A stretch of DNA of 64,000 nt, taken from Lysinibacillus agricola (GTDB lineage Bacteria; Bacillota; Bacilli; Bacillales_A; Planococcaceae). Within the stretch, counting starts at the first letter, position 1, and every line of letters starts with the position of its first letter. The position numbers and the translations under genes were made by a program. The DNA is taken from positions 2,545,501 through 2,609,500 of the forward strand of contig NZ_CP067341.1 of assembly GCF_016638705.1 (NCBI RefSeq), read 5' to 3'. The notes under the pieces were generated by a model. It worked only from the letters and a program-made list of their open reading frames with translations, was not told the DNA's origin and ran no database searches. Positions 8,178 through 16,795 of the stretch are shown here, piece after piece.

Positions 8178-8660
8178 ATGAGATTAAAATTTTATGAAGA
8201 AAAAGATGATCATTTAATTGAACGATATACCATCACAGAGGCCCAGCTTCGCTATACGATGTCTCCGAAAGAGAGCATTGAATTAGTGAAGCAGGATAAA
8301 AACCGTCATGCCATTCTTGTATTAGATAAAGACAAGTTCGTGATCTTCTTTGTTTTACATGAAAAAGAGGGCGTCAAGCCATATTCCTCCAATGAACAGG
8401 CGATTTTAATCCGTGCTTTTTCGACAGACTTTTATGAGCAAGGTAAAGGCTATGCGAAAGCGGCATTACAGCTTTTGCCGGATTTTGTTGTGGAGCATTT
8501 TCCTCATATCAATGAGCTTGTGTTAGGCGTTAATTTACCGAATACCGCCGCACAGTCACTTTATAAAAAATGCGGGTTTGTCGATGAAGGAAGGCGGGCC
8601 AAGGGGATTAATGATGAGCTTAAAGTGATAAGTTATTACATAAGGAGCGAGCCTAATTGA
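8178..8660 (+). CDS. GNAT-family N-acetyltransferase
   Basis: A 160-residue acetyltransferase with the acetyl-CoA-binding loop YEQGKGYAKAAL and the C-terminal NTAAQSLYKKCGFVDEG motif. The start at ATG 8178 is preferred over the in-frame ATG 8160 because a GAAGG site precedes it at the usual distance. It lies 17 bases after the SMI1-like gene, and its TGA overlaps the TTG start of the next small gene, so the three are probably one transcript. Confidence 0.8.
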   Translation: MRLKFYEEKDDHLIERYTITEAQLRYTMSPKESIELVKQDKNRHAILVLDKDKFVIFFVLHEKEGVKPYSSNEQAILIRAFSTDFYEQGKGYAKAALQLLPDFVVEHFPHINELVLGVNLPNTAAQSLYKKCGFVDEGRRAKGINDELKVISYYIRSEPN

Positions 8661-8833
8661 CAAAGAAAAAATTAATTAGGAATGCTCTACTTGTACTATT
8701 GCTGATGGTAGTTATGATAACAAATAGCCAATCGCTTAATTTTGCAAAAAAATCCTGTGAAAAACAGCAACGAACAGCCATTATTGAACAAAGCTTTGCC
8801 GGCCTAAATTGGACAGTAACATGTCAAGAGTAA
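8657..8833 (+). CDS. Small membrane-anchored or secreted peptide
   Basis: A 58-residue protein with positive N-terminus (TKKKLIRN) and a hydrophobic segment (about residues 10-22), then a polar tail with two cysteines (Cys34 and Cys56) that could form a disulfide outside the cell. Its TTG start overlaps the TGA of the preceding gene (TTGA), with AAGGAG 10 bases upstream, indicating translational coupling. No homolog is recognised. Confidence 0.6.
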   Translation: MTKKKLIRNALLVLLLMVVMITNSQSLNFAKKSCEKQQRTAIIEQSFAGLNWTVTCQE

Positions 8834-8846
8834 TGGGGTGAATAGA

Positions 8847-9266
8847 ATGACACATTTGCTGGAAGCATGTATGGATCATTTAGATGAAATATGTGCAATT
8901 GATCAAGAAGTAATTGGCGATTTTTCGAGAAGCGAATATATACGTACAGCAATTAACGAAAAACGTTGTATCATTCAAAAAACTGAAAAAGGGATTGCTG
9001 GTTTTCTCATTTTTACGAATGATTTTTTTGAAAATAGCTTTATCTCATTAGTTATTGTCAAGCGATCTGAGAGAAGAAAGGGTGTTGCCACAGCATTATT
9101 AGTCTTCTATGTTGAAATGGTAGACACACCAAAAATCTTTTCATCTACTAACCAATCAAATACTAGTATGCAAAAGGTATTTGAAACGACGGGATTTATA
9201 AAAAGTGGGTATATAGAAAACTTAGACGAAGGTGACCCAGAAATTATTTATGTGAAATTGAAGTAG
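8847..9266 (+). CDS. GNAT-family N-acetyltransferase
   Basis: The 139-residue protein carries the GNAT core with the loop ERRKGVATALL and the C-terminal NTSMQKVFETTGF motif. ATG 8847 is chosen over GTG 8838 because GGGGTG stands nine bases ahead. It follows the small gene by 13 bases and completes the four-gene cluster from 7561. The substrate is unknown. Confidence 0.75.
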   Translation: MTHLLEACMDHLDEICAIDQEVIGDFSRSEYIRTAINEKRCIIQKTEKGIAGFLIFTNDFFENSFISLVIVKRSERRKGVATALLVFYVEMVDTPKIFSSTNQSNTSMQKVFETTGFIKSGYIENLDEGDPEIIYVKLK

Positions 9267-9477
9267 TAAGAGAAATTAGCAAGACAAAACTTTTTGAGTT
9301 ACTACTGTTATTTGCTGGTTCCTCTTTTTTATGACATAATTTTGTAACAATTCAAAAAAATAAAGGGGAATGATGGCACTTATTTTTATGAGTGACGTTA
9401 TGTTTATTGGAAGCAATTAGACTCATCACCAAAAATTGTAGATGATATTTGTTAAAACGTATGCTGTGTATATAAGT
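9267..9477. other. Non-coding stretch before resC
   Basis: No supported gene. A 15-codon frame at about 9373 (GGGGAATG then ATG GCA CTT) ends quickly and is probably chance. Confidence 0.3.
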
Positions 9478-9560
9478 TGAGAGGCCGGCGACTCCTTGCG
9501 GTTCATCGGACGCCCTCGAGAAAGCACTCAGTCGAAACGGAAATCAACCTCACGTTATGA
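9478..9560 (-). repeat. Dispersed repeat, GTTCCGACTG family, copy 1 (reversed)
   Basis: Read on the minus strand it runs CATAACGTGAGGTTGATTTC, then CGTTTCGACTGAGTGCTTTC, then GGCGTCCGATGAACCGC, matching copies at 29.2, 32.5 and 35.7 kb. Its end contributes a spurious ATG at 9557 in frame with the following gene. Confidence 0.75.
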
Positions 9561-9595
9561 TGATGAGCAAAAAAATACTTTGGAGGATTATTACA

Positions 9596-10765
9596 TTGAG
9601 TAAAGAAACATTATTAAGTATAAGTAGTAATTCATTGTTCTTGGCATTTATTTTACTACTAATCGCCATTATACCGATTGGGCTTGCCGTGAAATCAAAA
9701 GGAAAAATGTTTGGAAAAGTGGGACTTTTACTTACATATATTGCCTTTGTTTCGCAGCTAGTTTATTTCATTTTAAGGTGGATTGCTGTTGATCACGCAC
9801 CTGTAAGTAATATGTATGAGTTTATGACGTTTTTTGGCATCATGCTTACTGGCAGCTATTTGATTATTCATTATTTATATAAGCAAATCGTTGTAGGCTT
9901 GTTCACCATTCCTGTGTCATTAATTATTCTCGGCTATGGAAGCGTTTTTACGAAAGAGGTTTCACCACTTGTTCCATCGCTGCAAAGCCATTGGTTAACG
10001 ATTCATGTTATGACAGTTGCATTTTCAAGTGCAATACTATCAATTTCGTTCGCAACAGGTATTATTTATTTATTAAGAACATTAGACGTTTCTAAATTAT
10101 CGATTAGTACATTTGCCTTGGAATTTGTTATGTATTGTCTAATTGTCGTGATAGGCTTTATCGGTGTGTCCACGTATTTTAACTTATCAGCAGATGAAAT
10201 CGAGGTTCAATTTGAAAATAAGCAAGGGAAGGAAGAAACAGCCGTTTATACGATGAAGCCGCTGATTGTCACTAAAGATGCAGTAACTTCTAGCGGGGAA
10301 CAATTGGGTGTTTTGAAGATTACAAATGCGATTGATGCGAAGAAATTGAATTCTATTGTATGGGCATTTATAGTTGGAACGGTTTTATATGCTGTGATTC
10401 TACTCATTGTGAGAAGACCGTTAATTGTTTTATTAAAGCCATTAACAAATCGTGTACAACCAGCATTAATGGATGAAATTACATATCGAGCTGTTGTCAT
10501 AGGCTTTCCGTTGTTTGCCTTAGGAGGACTGTTGTTTGCCATGATTTGGGCGCAGATTGCCTGGGGTAGGTATTGGGGCTGGGACCCTAAGGAAGTATGG
10601 GCACTTATAACGTTTTTATTTTATGCTGCTTTCCTTCATTTCCGACTTTCTAAAGGCTGGGAAGGCGAGAAGACAGCTTGGTTAGCGATTATTGGATTTG
10701 GAATTATCGTGTTTAATCAAGTATTTGTGAATTTAGTGATTGCAGGTTTACATTCTTACGCATAA
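9596..10765 (+). CDS. resC: Cytochrome c biogenesis protein ResC/CcsB (CcsA family)
   Basis: A polytopic membrane protein of 389 residues. The C-terminal heme-handling motif appears as AWGRYWGWDPKEVWALI, the WWD-type loop of CcsA-family heme exporters that, with ResB, deliver heme to apocytochrome c on the outside. Conserved histidines flank it. The start is TTG 9596, with TGGAGGA eight bases upstream; the earlier ATG 9557 lies in a dispersed repeat and is rejected, and the shorter length matches ResC (about 387). The partner gene resB is not in the window, so this may be a stand-alone copy. Confidence 0.85.
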   Translation: MSKETLLSISSNSLFLAFILLLIAIIPIGLAVKSKGKMFGKVGLLLTYIAFVSQLVYFILRWIAVDHAPVSNMYEFMTFFGIMLTGSYLIIHYLYKQIVVGLFTIPVSLIILGYGSVFTKEVSPLVPSLQSHWLTIHVMTVAFSSAILSISFATGIIYLLRTLDVSKLSISTFALEFVMYCLIVVIGFIGVSTYFNLSADEIEVQFENKQGKEETAVYTMKPLIVTKDAVTSSGEQLGVLKITNAIDAKKLNSIVWAFIVGTVLYAVILLIVRRPLIVLLKPLTNRVQPALMDEITYRAVVIGFPLFALGGLLFAMIWAQIAWGRYWGWDPKEVWALITFLFYAAFLHFRLSKGWEGEKTAWLAIIGFGIIVFNQVFVNLVIAGLHSYA

Positions 10766-10776
10766 GGATGTTCTGA

Positions 10777-11208
10777 ATGAATTATTTTCTGAAACTGAAT
10801 GTAGTGAGTATGTTATATGGGTTAATGTTCTTTATTTCTCTTGAAATGCAATTAAATTATTATCGCATCGTGAGACTCACTGGGTGGGAAGGGCAACATT
10901 TCGATATCTTAATCTTACTTGTGCATTCAGTTGGTTTTGTTGTAGCAACTATTGTGCTATATAAGCTTACATATAAATGGATAGCTCATCGTCGTTTCAT
11001 CTACTGGACAACAATTTTTTTGCTGCCCTATACAGCGTTATTTATTTTTATATTTGCATGTATGTTTCCAATCACTAATCAGGGAGATATGCCAGCGCCT
11101 GTACAAGGGTTAATGCTTTTTGCGATGCTATTGTTTTATCTATTTTATATTGGAACTTTGAATATGGTATGCTACTGCTCGAAATTTGATAAAGTTCAAA
11201 TCAAATAA
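10777..11208 (+). CDS. Four-segment membrane protein of unknown function
   Basis: A 143-residue protein with four hydrophobic segments (about residues 8-25, 43-62, 75-98 and 111-132). It begins 11 bases after the ResC gene, which suggests cotranscription and perhaps a membrane role near cytochrome assembly, but this is inference only. Confidence 0.7.
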   Translation: MNYFLKLNVVSMLYGLMFFISLEMQLNYYRIVRLTGWEGQHFDILILLVHSVGFVVATIVLYKLTYKWIAHRRFIYWTTIFLLPYTALFIFIFACMFPITNQGDMPAPVQGLMLFAMLLFYLFYIGTLNMVCYCSKFDKVQIK

Positions 11209-11216
11209 CCATAAAA

Positions 11217-11243
11217 AGAGACATCCACAATTTGGATGTCTCT
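11217..11243. terminator. Bidirectional terminator
   Basis: AGAGACATCC pairs with GGATGTCTCT. It lies between two convergent genes and is flanked by A runs and T runs, so it can serve both. Confidence 0.7.
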
Positions 11244-11275
11244 TGAATTTTGCACTGTTTATTCTAAAGCTAAAA

Positions 11276-11476
11276 TTAAAGCTTTACAACATTAGTTGCT
11301 TGTGGTCCGCGGTTACCTTCTTCAACGCCGAATTCCACTTTTTGGCCTTCTTCTAAAGTTTTAAAGCCATCTGATTGAATAGCAGAAAAGTGTACAAATA
11401 CATCATTTCCACCTTCTACTTCGATAAAGCCAAAACCTTTTTCTGCGTTAAACCATTTTACTGTACCTTGTGTCAT
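11276..11476 (-). CDS. Cold-shock protein, CspA family
   Basis: The 66-residue single OB-fold protein carries both RNA-binding motifs, KGFGFIE (RNP1) and VFVHF (RNP2), in the order and spacing of Bacillus CspB/CspC/CspD. It binds single-stranded RNA and DNA and prevents unwanted RNA structure, notably in the cold. ATG 11476 is chosen with GGGAGG eight bases upstream. The 5' region of about 100 bases before it is AT-rich and could form the long leader typical of csp mRNAs. Confidence 0.95.
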   Translation of the reverse strand: MTQGTVKWFNAEKGFGFIEVEGGNDVFVHFSAIQSDGFKTLEEGQKVEFGVEEGNRGPQATNVVKL

Positions 11477-11728
11477 GTGAACAACCTCCCAAAAAAATTC
11501 AACAATCATATTCCTTCGATCGCTAGTAAAGATCACGTATTCAAAAGCTCGTATTACTTTTGAATATGTGATTTTAACGGTTAAGATGAAGTAATGTAAT
11601 TATTTTTTTTATTATATAACAGTTCTAGACATTTATCCAGTATATTCCGTTTTTAGTAAGAAAAAATTTATATTGTCATGTTTTTAAATATAGTAATCAA
11701 AAGTAATGCATTATAAAGCACTCAATAA

Positions 11729-12355
11729 TTAGTCGATCCATGCCTTCTCTTTAGCGACAATTACTGCCTCTGCACGTGATTCTACGTTTAATTTAACAAA
11801 AAGTTTGGATAAATAGTTTTCAACGGTGCGTTGTGTTACCCCAATGGCTGAAGCAATTGCTTTATTTGTACATCCTTGTGCGACAAGCTGTAAAATTTCT
11901 TGTTCCTTATCGCTTAGTAAAACGTCTTGCTGTACATTTGAGAGATTGGTGCGCTGATGTACAAAATCTAAAAAATCCGCTGCTAGTAAGATTTCACCTC
12001 TTAGTGCGGCCTGAATAGTTTGAATCACTTGCTCTTTCGTAGCAAGCTTTGATAATAGTCCATCGACTTTTTTCTCGATAAGGAGTTCGTAATAATCGGA
12101 AAGCTCATAGCCTGTATAGAGTAAAATAAGTGCTTCTGGTTGCTTCTTCTTAATCATTTCTGAAAGCTGGATGCCGTTGATTGGTTTCATATTTATATCA
12201 ATCAAAAATAATTGAAAAGCTTGAGTATCCATTCTCGACAGTACAGCGGCACTATCCTGCTCTGTGTCTATTCGGACATTTGTTAAATCCTGTAATAATG
12301 TTTTTGTACCATCTAAAACGACAGGATGGTCATCTATAATAAGAATATTAATCAT
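11729..12355 (-). CDS. LuxR-family response regulator (ComA-like)
   Basis: 208 residues: an N-terminal receiver domain with acidic pocket DDH and phospho-acceptor Asp in LIDINMK, and a C-terminal LuxR-type helix-turn-helix with LSDKEQEILQLVAQGCTNKA and TVENYLSKLFVKL. ATG 12355 overlaps the last codons of the kinase gene by eight bases, so translation is coupled. It is the partner of the ComP-like kinase. Because that kinase gene is split, the regulator may now act without its cognate signal. Confidence 0.85.
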   Translation of the reverse strand: MINILIIDDHPVVLDGTKTLLQDLTNVRIDTEQDSAAVLSRMDTQAFQLFLIDINMKPINGIQLSEMIKKKQPEALILLYTGYELSDYYELLIEKKVDGLLSKLATKEQVIQTIQAALRGEILLAADFLDFVHQRTNLSNVQQDVLLSDKEQEILQLVAQGCTNKAIASAIGVTQRTVENYLSKLFVKLNVESRAEAVIVAKEKAWID

Positions 12356-13070
12356 ATGATTCCACGTCCTCTTGTATTTGAATAAATATATGCATTCCTT
12401 CATTATGACTGGAGGTTATCGTGATGTCTCCATTAAAAGCACGGACACGCTCTCGAATACCGTTAATGCCCATAGAAGCTGAAGATTGCATTAAATCCTC
12501 AATATTACAGCCAACACCATTATCATCATATTGGAGAATAAAGCCACGATTAGTCGCTTGTAGTCTTAGTGAAACTTCGGTTGCCTCAGCATGTTTGATC
12601 GCATTATTTAAGAGCTCTTGTACAAGGCGATAGACGACTAAATGTAAGGTTACATCGTGGAATTGGACACGTTCTATTTGAGTGTTTAGCAAAAAGTCTG
12701 CCCGTATTTTCACCTTCTGTAGCAATTTTTTTAAGGCCATTTGTAACCCAAATGTGTCGAGTAATGGAGGGCTGAGATTTTCACAATACTCACGTAAATC
12801 CTTCGATGCATTCAGCAATTGTTCTCGAATATCTAATACCTTTTCTTTATTTATAATAGGCGAGCTTGCGAGTACATCTAACTCTCTCGCTAAATGTAGC
12901 TGCTCCTGCAAAATGGTGTCATGTAATTCCTGTGCTAAAATACTTTTTTCCTTTTCAATGATATTCCATAATAGTTTATCGAGCCAAGGAAGCTGTGTAT
13001 CATTGTTATCCTTCATACGCTGTATTTCACATACTAAATCTTCAATAAGCTTTAAATTATCGATAAACAT
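12348..13070 (-). CDS. Kinase half of a ComP-like sensor, separated by one stop codon
   Basis: This 240-residue frame holds the HisKA_3 phospho-acceptor segment AQELHDTILQEQLHLA (His around residue 47) and the ATP-binding lobe with LLNNAIKHAEA (N box) and DDNGVGCN (G1 box). It shares frame with the sensor gene upstream; the 22 codons between the sensor's TAA and this ATG are all sense codons and read on naturally (LTLQKEELLWLELLALYVS). ATG 13070 has no clear ribosome site, so an independent, well translated gene is doubtful. Confidence 0.75.
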   Translation of the reverse strand: MFIDNLKLIEDLVCEIQRMKDNNDTQLPWLDKLLWNIIEKEKSILAQELHDTILQEQLHLARELDVLASSPIINKEKVLDIREQLLNASKDLREYCENLSPPLLDTFGLQMALKKLLQKVKIRADFLLNTQIERVQFHDVTLHLVVYRLVQELLNNAIKHAEATEVSLRLQATNRGFILQYDDNGVGCNIEDLMQSSASMGINGIRERVRAFNGDITITSSHNEGMHIFIQIQEDVESYD

Positions 13071-13136
13071 CGAAACATAGAGGGCCAGTAATTCTAACCA
13101 AAGAAGCTCTTCTTTTTGTAATGTAAGCCTAATTTT

Positions 13137-14540
13137 TTAAACAATTTTTTCTTCACCTGTATCATGTAATAGCAGGTGAGTCGTGTCATTCCCTGTGTTG
13201 ACTTCACCTTGAGTGAATGGCACATCTTCCGTTATTGTTGTAATCGTAAAGGCTGTAGTACCAAGTTTTTCGGTTATTTCATACTTAAATCGATCCAGTA
13301 ATTCTTGCTGATTTTTCGCTTTACCCATACGATTAACAGCAGCATATAAATTATGTACATAATTACCAGTAGATGAAAAAATGATCTTTCGATACTTAAA
13401 ATCAAGTTGCTCCTTTATATAAAAGCTTGCAACAATGATGAAGAATGCAAGGATAAAGACACTCGTAATTTTAACAATTGATAATTGATCTAAAAATAGT
13501 ATGGTAATACCCGTGGTTAATAGCAATGTACTAATAAAGGCAAGTGTTGAATAGTAACGCAAACGAGATAATTGATATTCAATATCGAATAGTCGTTCAT
13601 TTAATTGAATGAAGATAAAAGAAAAAGGAATAAACAATAAAAATATTGCAGCTAACTCAGGATTTAAAATAGGGTCGTGACCTAAAATTTCAGGTACGAC
13701 AAAAAAAAGTAAAAACGGCAAGAAAGGCGTTATAAACGCAATGGCGATTAAACGAATTTTCGCCAATTTTGTGCGTAAATAACTCGTTAGCAAAATATAG
13801 ATGGCGTAAAGTACAAGTACAGCAAAAAGGCCTAAGTTAATTAAAGCTGTTATCGTTTTTAAGTCAGGAACAACTATTACAACGCAATAACAGCAGAAAA
13901 TAAATAAAGGTATTAAATAAAGCCATTTGGTATTGATGTAAGGCCAATTTAAATGAAGGTAGTGGAAATATAATTGTAAAAAGTGAATAAAAAGCACTAA
14001 GCATAAAACAATACCAATGACTATTACGAACATTCCAATTAGATCCCCTCTACCTGAGGCTCCTGTACTTATATAGGCCAATGAACAGGTTAATAAAAAT
14101 AATGTTAGTAGACTAGTAAGTTGATTTTCTTTACTTCTTCGCCGTAAATAGATGGCGACGCTAAAAGATAAGACAAAATAAAACAGTGGAAAAATAATTT
14201 GCAAATATAATTCTTCCGGTATATCTTTGTGCTTAACTGAAACAGAATGAACATCACCATTCGGCTTGATAAACGTTAGTTCTTTCGCACAACTAACGAT
14301 AGAGTAGCGTTGGATAGAACGAACATCTTCTGCAAGCTTACCATCGATTGTCAGTAAAATATCACCTTTTTCAATGTTTTTTTGCTGTGCCCAATCAGGA
14401 TAATAAAAATCAGCAATGACAGGTTGTCCGCTAGTTGTATCCACTCCAATACCAATTAAAGGTACTCGCATTGTCACTACAAGTACATAAATACCGAGAA
14501 GTAGATATGTTATGAAAATACTATATGTCCATTTATTCAT
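13137..14540 (-). CDS. Sensor half of a ComP-like histidine kinase
   Basis: 467 residues: an N-terminal membrane segment, a PDZ-like extracytoplasmic domain (about 30-100, with KGDILLTIDG), then roughly eight membrane helices and a cytoplasmic GAF-like or linker region. This is the layout of ComP, the pheromone sensor of Bacillus. It ends at TAA 13139-13137, immediately followed in frame by the kinase module. Sensor, 22 linker codons and kinase would total about 730 residues, close to ComP's 769. No comQ or comX is next to it, so the ligand is unknown. Confidence 0.8.
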   Translation of the reverse strand: MNKWTYSIFITYLLLGIYVLVVTMRVPLIGIGVDTTSGQPVIADFYYPDWAQQKNIEKGDILLTIDGKLAEDVRSIQRYSIVSCAKELTFIKPNGDVHSVSVKHKDIPEELYLQIIFPLFYFVLSFSVAIYLRRRSKENQLTSLLTLFLLTCSLAYISTGASGRGDLIGMFVIVIGIVLCLVLFIHFLQLYFHYLHLNWPYINTKWLYLIPLFIFCCYCVVIVVPDLKTITALINLGLFAVLVLYAIYILLTSYLRTKLAKIRLIAIAFITPFLPFLLFFVVPEILGHDPILNPELAAIFLLFIPFSFIFIQLNERLFDIEYQLSRLRYYSTLAFISTLLLTTGITILFLDQLSIVKITSVFILAFFIIVASFYIKEQLDFKYRKIIFSSTGNYVHNLYAAVNRMGKAKNQQELLDRFKYEITEKLGTTAFTITTITEDVPFTQGEVNTGNDTTHLLLHDTGEEKIV

Positions 14541-14618
14541 AGCTTTCTCTCATTTTTTTGCATAATCATAATGCCCCATTTCAATTATCAAGTATGTTAT
14601 ATATTATCCATAATTTTT

Positions 14619-14706
14619 GGTAATTTTGGAATACCGAAATAAGGTGTTTCGGAAAACCACTATTGTTTTTTCGGAATAACGAAGTAGTCTTTTCGGTGTA
14701 GCCTAT
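14619..14706. repeat. Short tandem TTTCGGAAT repeats in a divergent promoter region
   Basis: TTTTGGAATACCGAAA, TTTCGGAAAACC, TTTCGGAATAACGAA and TTTCGGTGTAG follow one another at 23, 22 and 22 bases. The fuller units are near-palindromic (TTCGGnATnCCGAA), so they could be tandem binding sites for a regulator of the divergent genes, or a small relative of the 21-bp arrays. Confidence 0.45.
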
Positions 14707-14750
14707 GATAGTGTAAATCTAGCATATGTGACGAAAAGGGGGAGCGTTGC

Positions 14751-15671
14751 ATGAAAAAAAGTGGATTGTCACTAATCCTTTTTTTTCTAGTCGCCATGAT
14801 GTCGTATCCGATGACAACAATCGCTAAAAACTTAGAAAATGATTCGTTGAAAGTAGATATTTGCATTATTGGAGGTGACAATTATTTTGTCTATAAGATT
14901 CCAAAGCATTTACATAATAATACGCCGTATTATGAAATGAAGAATAACATTGAATCTTCATTAGCAAGTCATTGGAAGGTCGGGGATGCCCATTACGAAG
15001 CCCAACAGTCGGATGTTGCGTATACTTTTTTCATTAAAGATTTAATTCATGATAAACAAAATGGACAGATGAAGATTGCTATACCCTATAATATTTTAGT
15101 AGGAATGTTTGCTGAAAATGAAGCCATTCAATTACGTATTTTGACTAGCAAATTAACCGACTGGAAAGTCAACGCAAAGGATTGGGCAACTCTCGGCTTT
15201 GTAGAACCGCTTACTTATTTTAGTGACCAGGAATATGTTTATGAGGGTGCGGTTAATGAGCTATTACAGCAACGGGTAGGGCATTTTAATGGCACAGTTA
15301 TTAAAGGTCAAATAGTACTACATAGTGTTATTTATTTTAACTTTATTATCGTACAGCTTATTGCCTGTATATTTTTATCAAAGCGCTTAAAAAACAGAAT
15401 TATTGAAGATCCAGAAAATATGCATCAATTCCGAAAGCTTAACTATATGTATCAAATCATTCCGATAATGATTATTGTTATGCAAATTGTTTTTCTAGTA
15501 ATGTCAGGGTTATTGACTGCGTTCAGTATCTATTTTAACCCAGGCGTTGATCTATTGGTTATTGTTGGACCAATTTTATTTAATATTGTTTTGTTGCCCA
15601 TGTTTTTCGCCACGATTGAGAGTGAAATTTCAAAGGAATTAGAAAACAATTCCTTTGACTCAGACATGTAA
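14751..15671 (+). CDS. Membrane protein of unknown function
   Basis: 306 residues with a signal peptide (about 1-25), an extracytoplasmic region of about 180 residues, and two to three membrane helices in the last third (about 200-220, 240-262 and 268-290), ending in a short acidic tail. A GGGGGAG site precedes the ATG. It is divergent from the ComP-like operon. The family is not recognised. Confidence 0.7.
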   Translation: MKKSGLSLILFFLVAMMSYPMTTIAKNLENDSLKVDICIIGGDNYFVYKIPKHLHNNTPYYEMKNNIESSLASHWKVGDAHYEAQQSDVAYTFFIKDLIHDKQNGQMKIAIPYNILVGMFAENEAIQLRILTSKLTDWKVNAKDWATLGFVEPLTYFSDQEYVYEGAVNELLQQRVGHFNGTVIKGQIVLHSVIYFNFIIVQLIACIFLSKRLKNRIIEDPENMHQFRKLNYMYQIIPIMIIVMQIVFLVMSGLLTAFSIYFNPGVDLLVIVGPILFNIVLLPMFFATIESEISKELENNSFDSDM

Positions 15672-15764
15672 ATATTGAAAGATTGTTTTTATTTTTTGAC
15701 GACCAAATGTAGTTATTAGATGTTATAATGGTCAACAGCATACTTGAAGGAGCTGTTGATTGGC

Positions 15765-16742
15765 ATGACGCATCCAGAAATCGCGTACTTAAATTTATTA
15801 CAACATATATTAGATAATGGAGTTAAAAAGGAAGATCGTACAGGAACAGGTACATATAGTGTATTTGGCTATCAAATGCGGTTTGATTTAAGCAAAGGTT
15901 TTCCTCTTTTAACGACTAAACGTGTACCATTTAAGCTTGTAGCAAGTGAGCTACTTTGGTTTATTAAAGGGGACACAAATATTCGTTATCTACTACAAAA
16001 CAACAATCATATTTGGGATGAATGGGCTTTTAAAAAATGGGTGGAGTCTGATGAATATTCAGGTCCTGATATGACAGACTTTGGTCGTCGCTGCTTAGCA
16101 GACGAGTCTTTTAATGCTGTTTATCAAAAAGAGTTAGCTTCATTTTGTGAACGAATTTTAACAGATGATGAATTTGCACGTAAATACGGGGAGCTTGGAA
16201 ATGTTTACGGCAAGCAGTGGCGTAATTGGACAACATCAACAGGAGAAAGCCTTGATCAATTGCAAGATGTAATCCATCAAATCAAGCACAATCCAGATTC
16301 ACGACGCATTATTGTCAATGCATGGAATCCAGAGGACGTGATCAATGCTGGAGCAAAGGGCAGTAAAGCTGCATTACCTCCGTGTCACGTAATGTTCCAA
16401 TTTTATGTAGCAAATGGTAAGCTGAGCTGTCAGTTAATGCAAAGGAGCCTTGATACATTATTAGGCTGTCCATTTAATATTGCATCATATGCCTTACTGA
16501 CACATTTAATTGCACATGAATGTGGTTTAGAAGTCGGCGAATTTATTCATAGCATTGGGGATGCTCATATATATTCAAATCACGTGGAGCAAGTAAAAGA
16601 ACAGCTTTCACGCGAACCTAAGGACCTACCAACCTTAAAAATTAATCCGAATAAAACGTCAATTTTCGACATAGAACTTGAAGATCTTTCTATTGAGGGC
16701 TATGATCCTCATCCAGTCATTAAAGCACCAATTGCCGTTTAA
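15765..16742 (+). CDS. thyA: Thymidylate synthase
   Basis: Converts dUMP to dTMP with methylene-tetrahydrofolate. The catalytic cysteine lies in [10 protein letters not shown] and the substrate-binding segment in [16 protein letters not shown]-terminal [11 protein letters not shown] is also diagnostic. The 325 residues fit the long ThyA form with an insert around residues 80-140. ATG 15765 matches the family N-terminus; AAGGAG lies 12 bases upstream, slightly far. dfrA, often next to thyA in Bacilli, lies 18 kb away here. A terminator and then array C follow. Confidence 0.95.
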   Translation: MTHPEIAYLNLLQHILDNGVKKEDRTGTGTYSVFGYQMRFDLSKGFPLLTTKRVPFKLVASELLWFIKGDTNIRYLLQNNNHIWDEWAFKKWVESDEYSGPDMTDFGRRCLADESFNAVYQKELASFCERILTDDEFARKYGELGNVYGKQWRNWTTSTGESLDQLQDVIHQIKHNPDSRRIIVNAWNPEDVINAGAKGSKAALPPCHVMFQFYVANGKLSCQLMQRSLDTLLGCPFNIASYALLTHLIAHECGLEVGEFIHSIGDAHIYSNHVEQVKEQLSREPKDLPTLKINPNKTSIFDIELEDLSIEGYDPHPVIKAPIAV

Positions 16743-16747
16743 ACCGA

Positions 16748-16777
16748 AGCAGCAGCCGTCCTGGTTGCTGTTTTTTT
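16748..16777 (+). terminator. Terminator of thyA
   Basis: CAGCAGCC and GGTTGCTG form a stem followed by seven T. Confidence 0.8.
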
Positions 16778-16795
16778 AAACAAACATACGGAGGA

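Noticed and set aside
7561..9266. Toxin-immunity cluster around the SMI1-like gene
   Set aside because: Neighbours are acetyltransferases and a tiny exported peptide; no toxin or secretion signal domain was seen.
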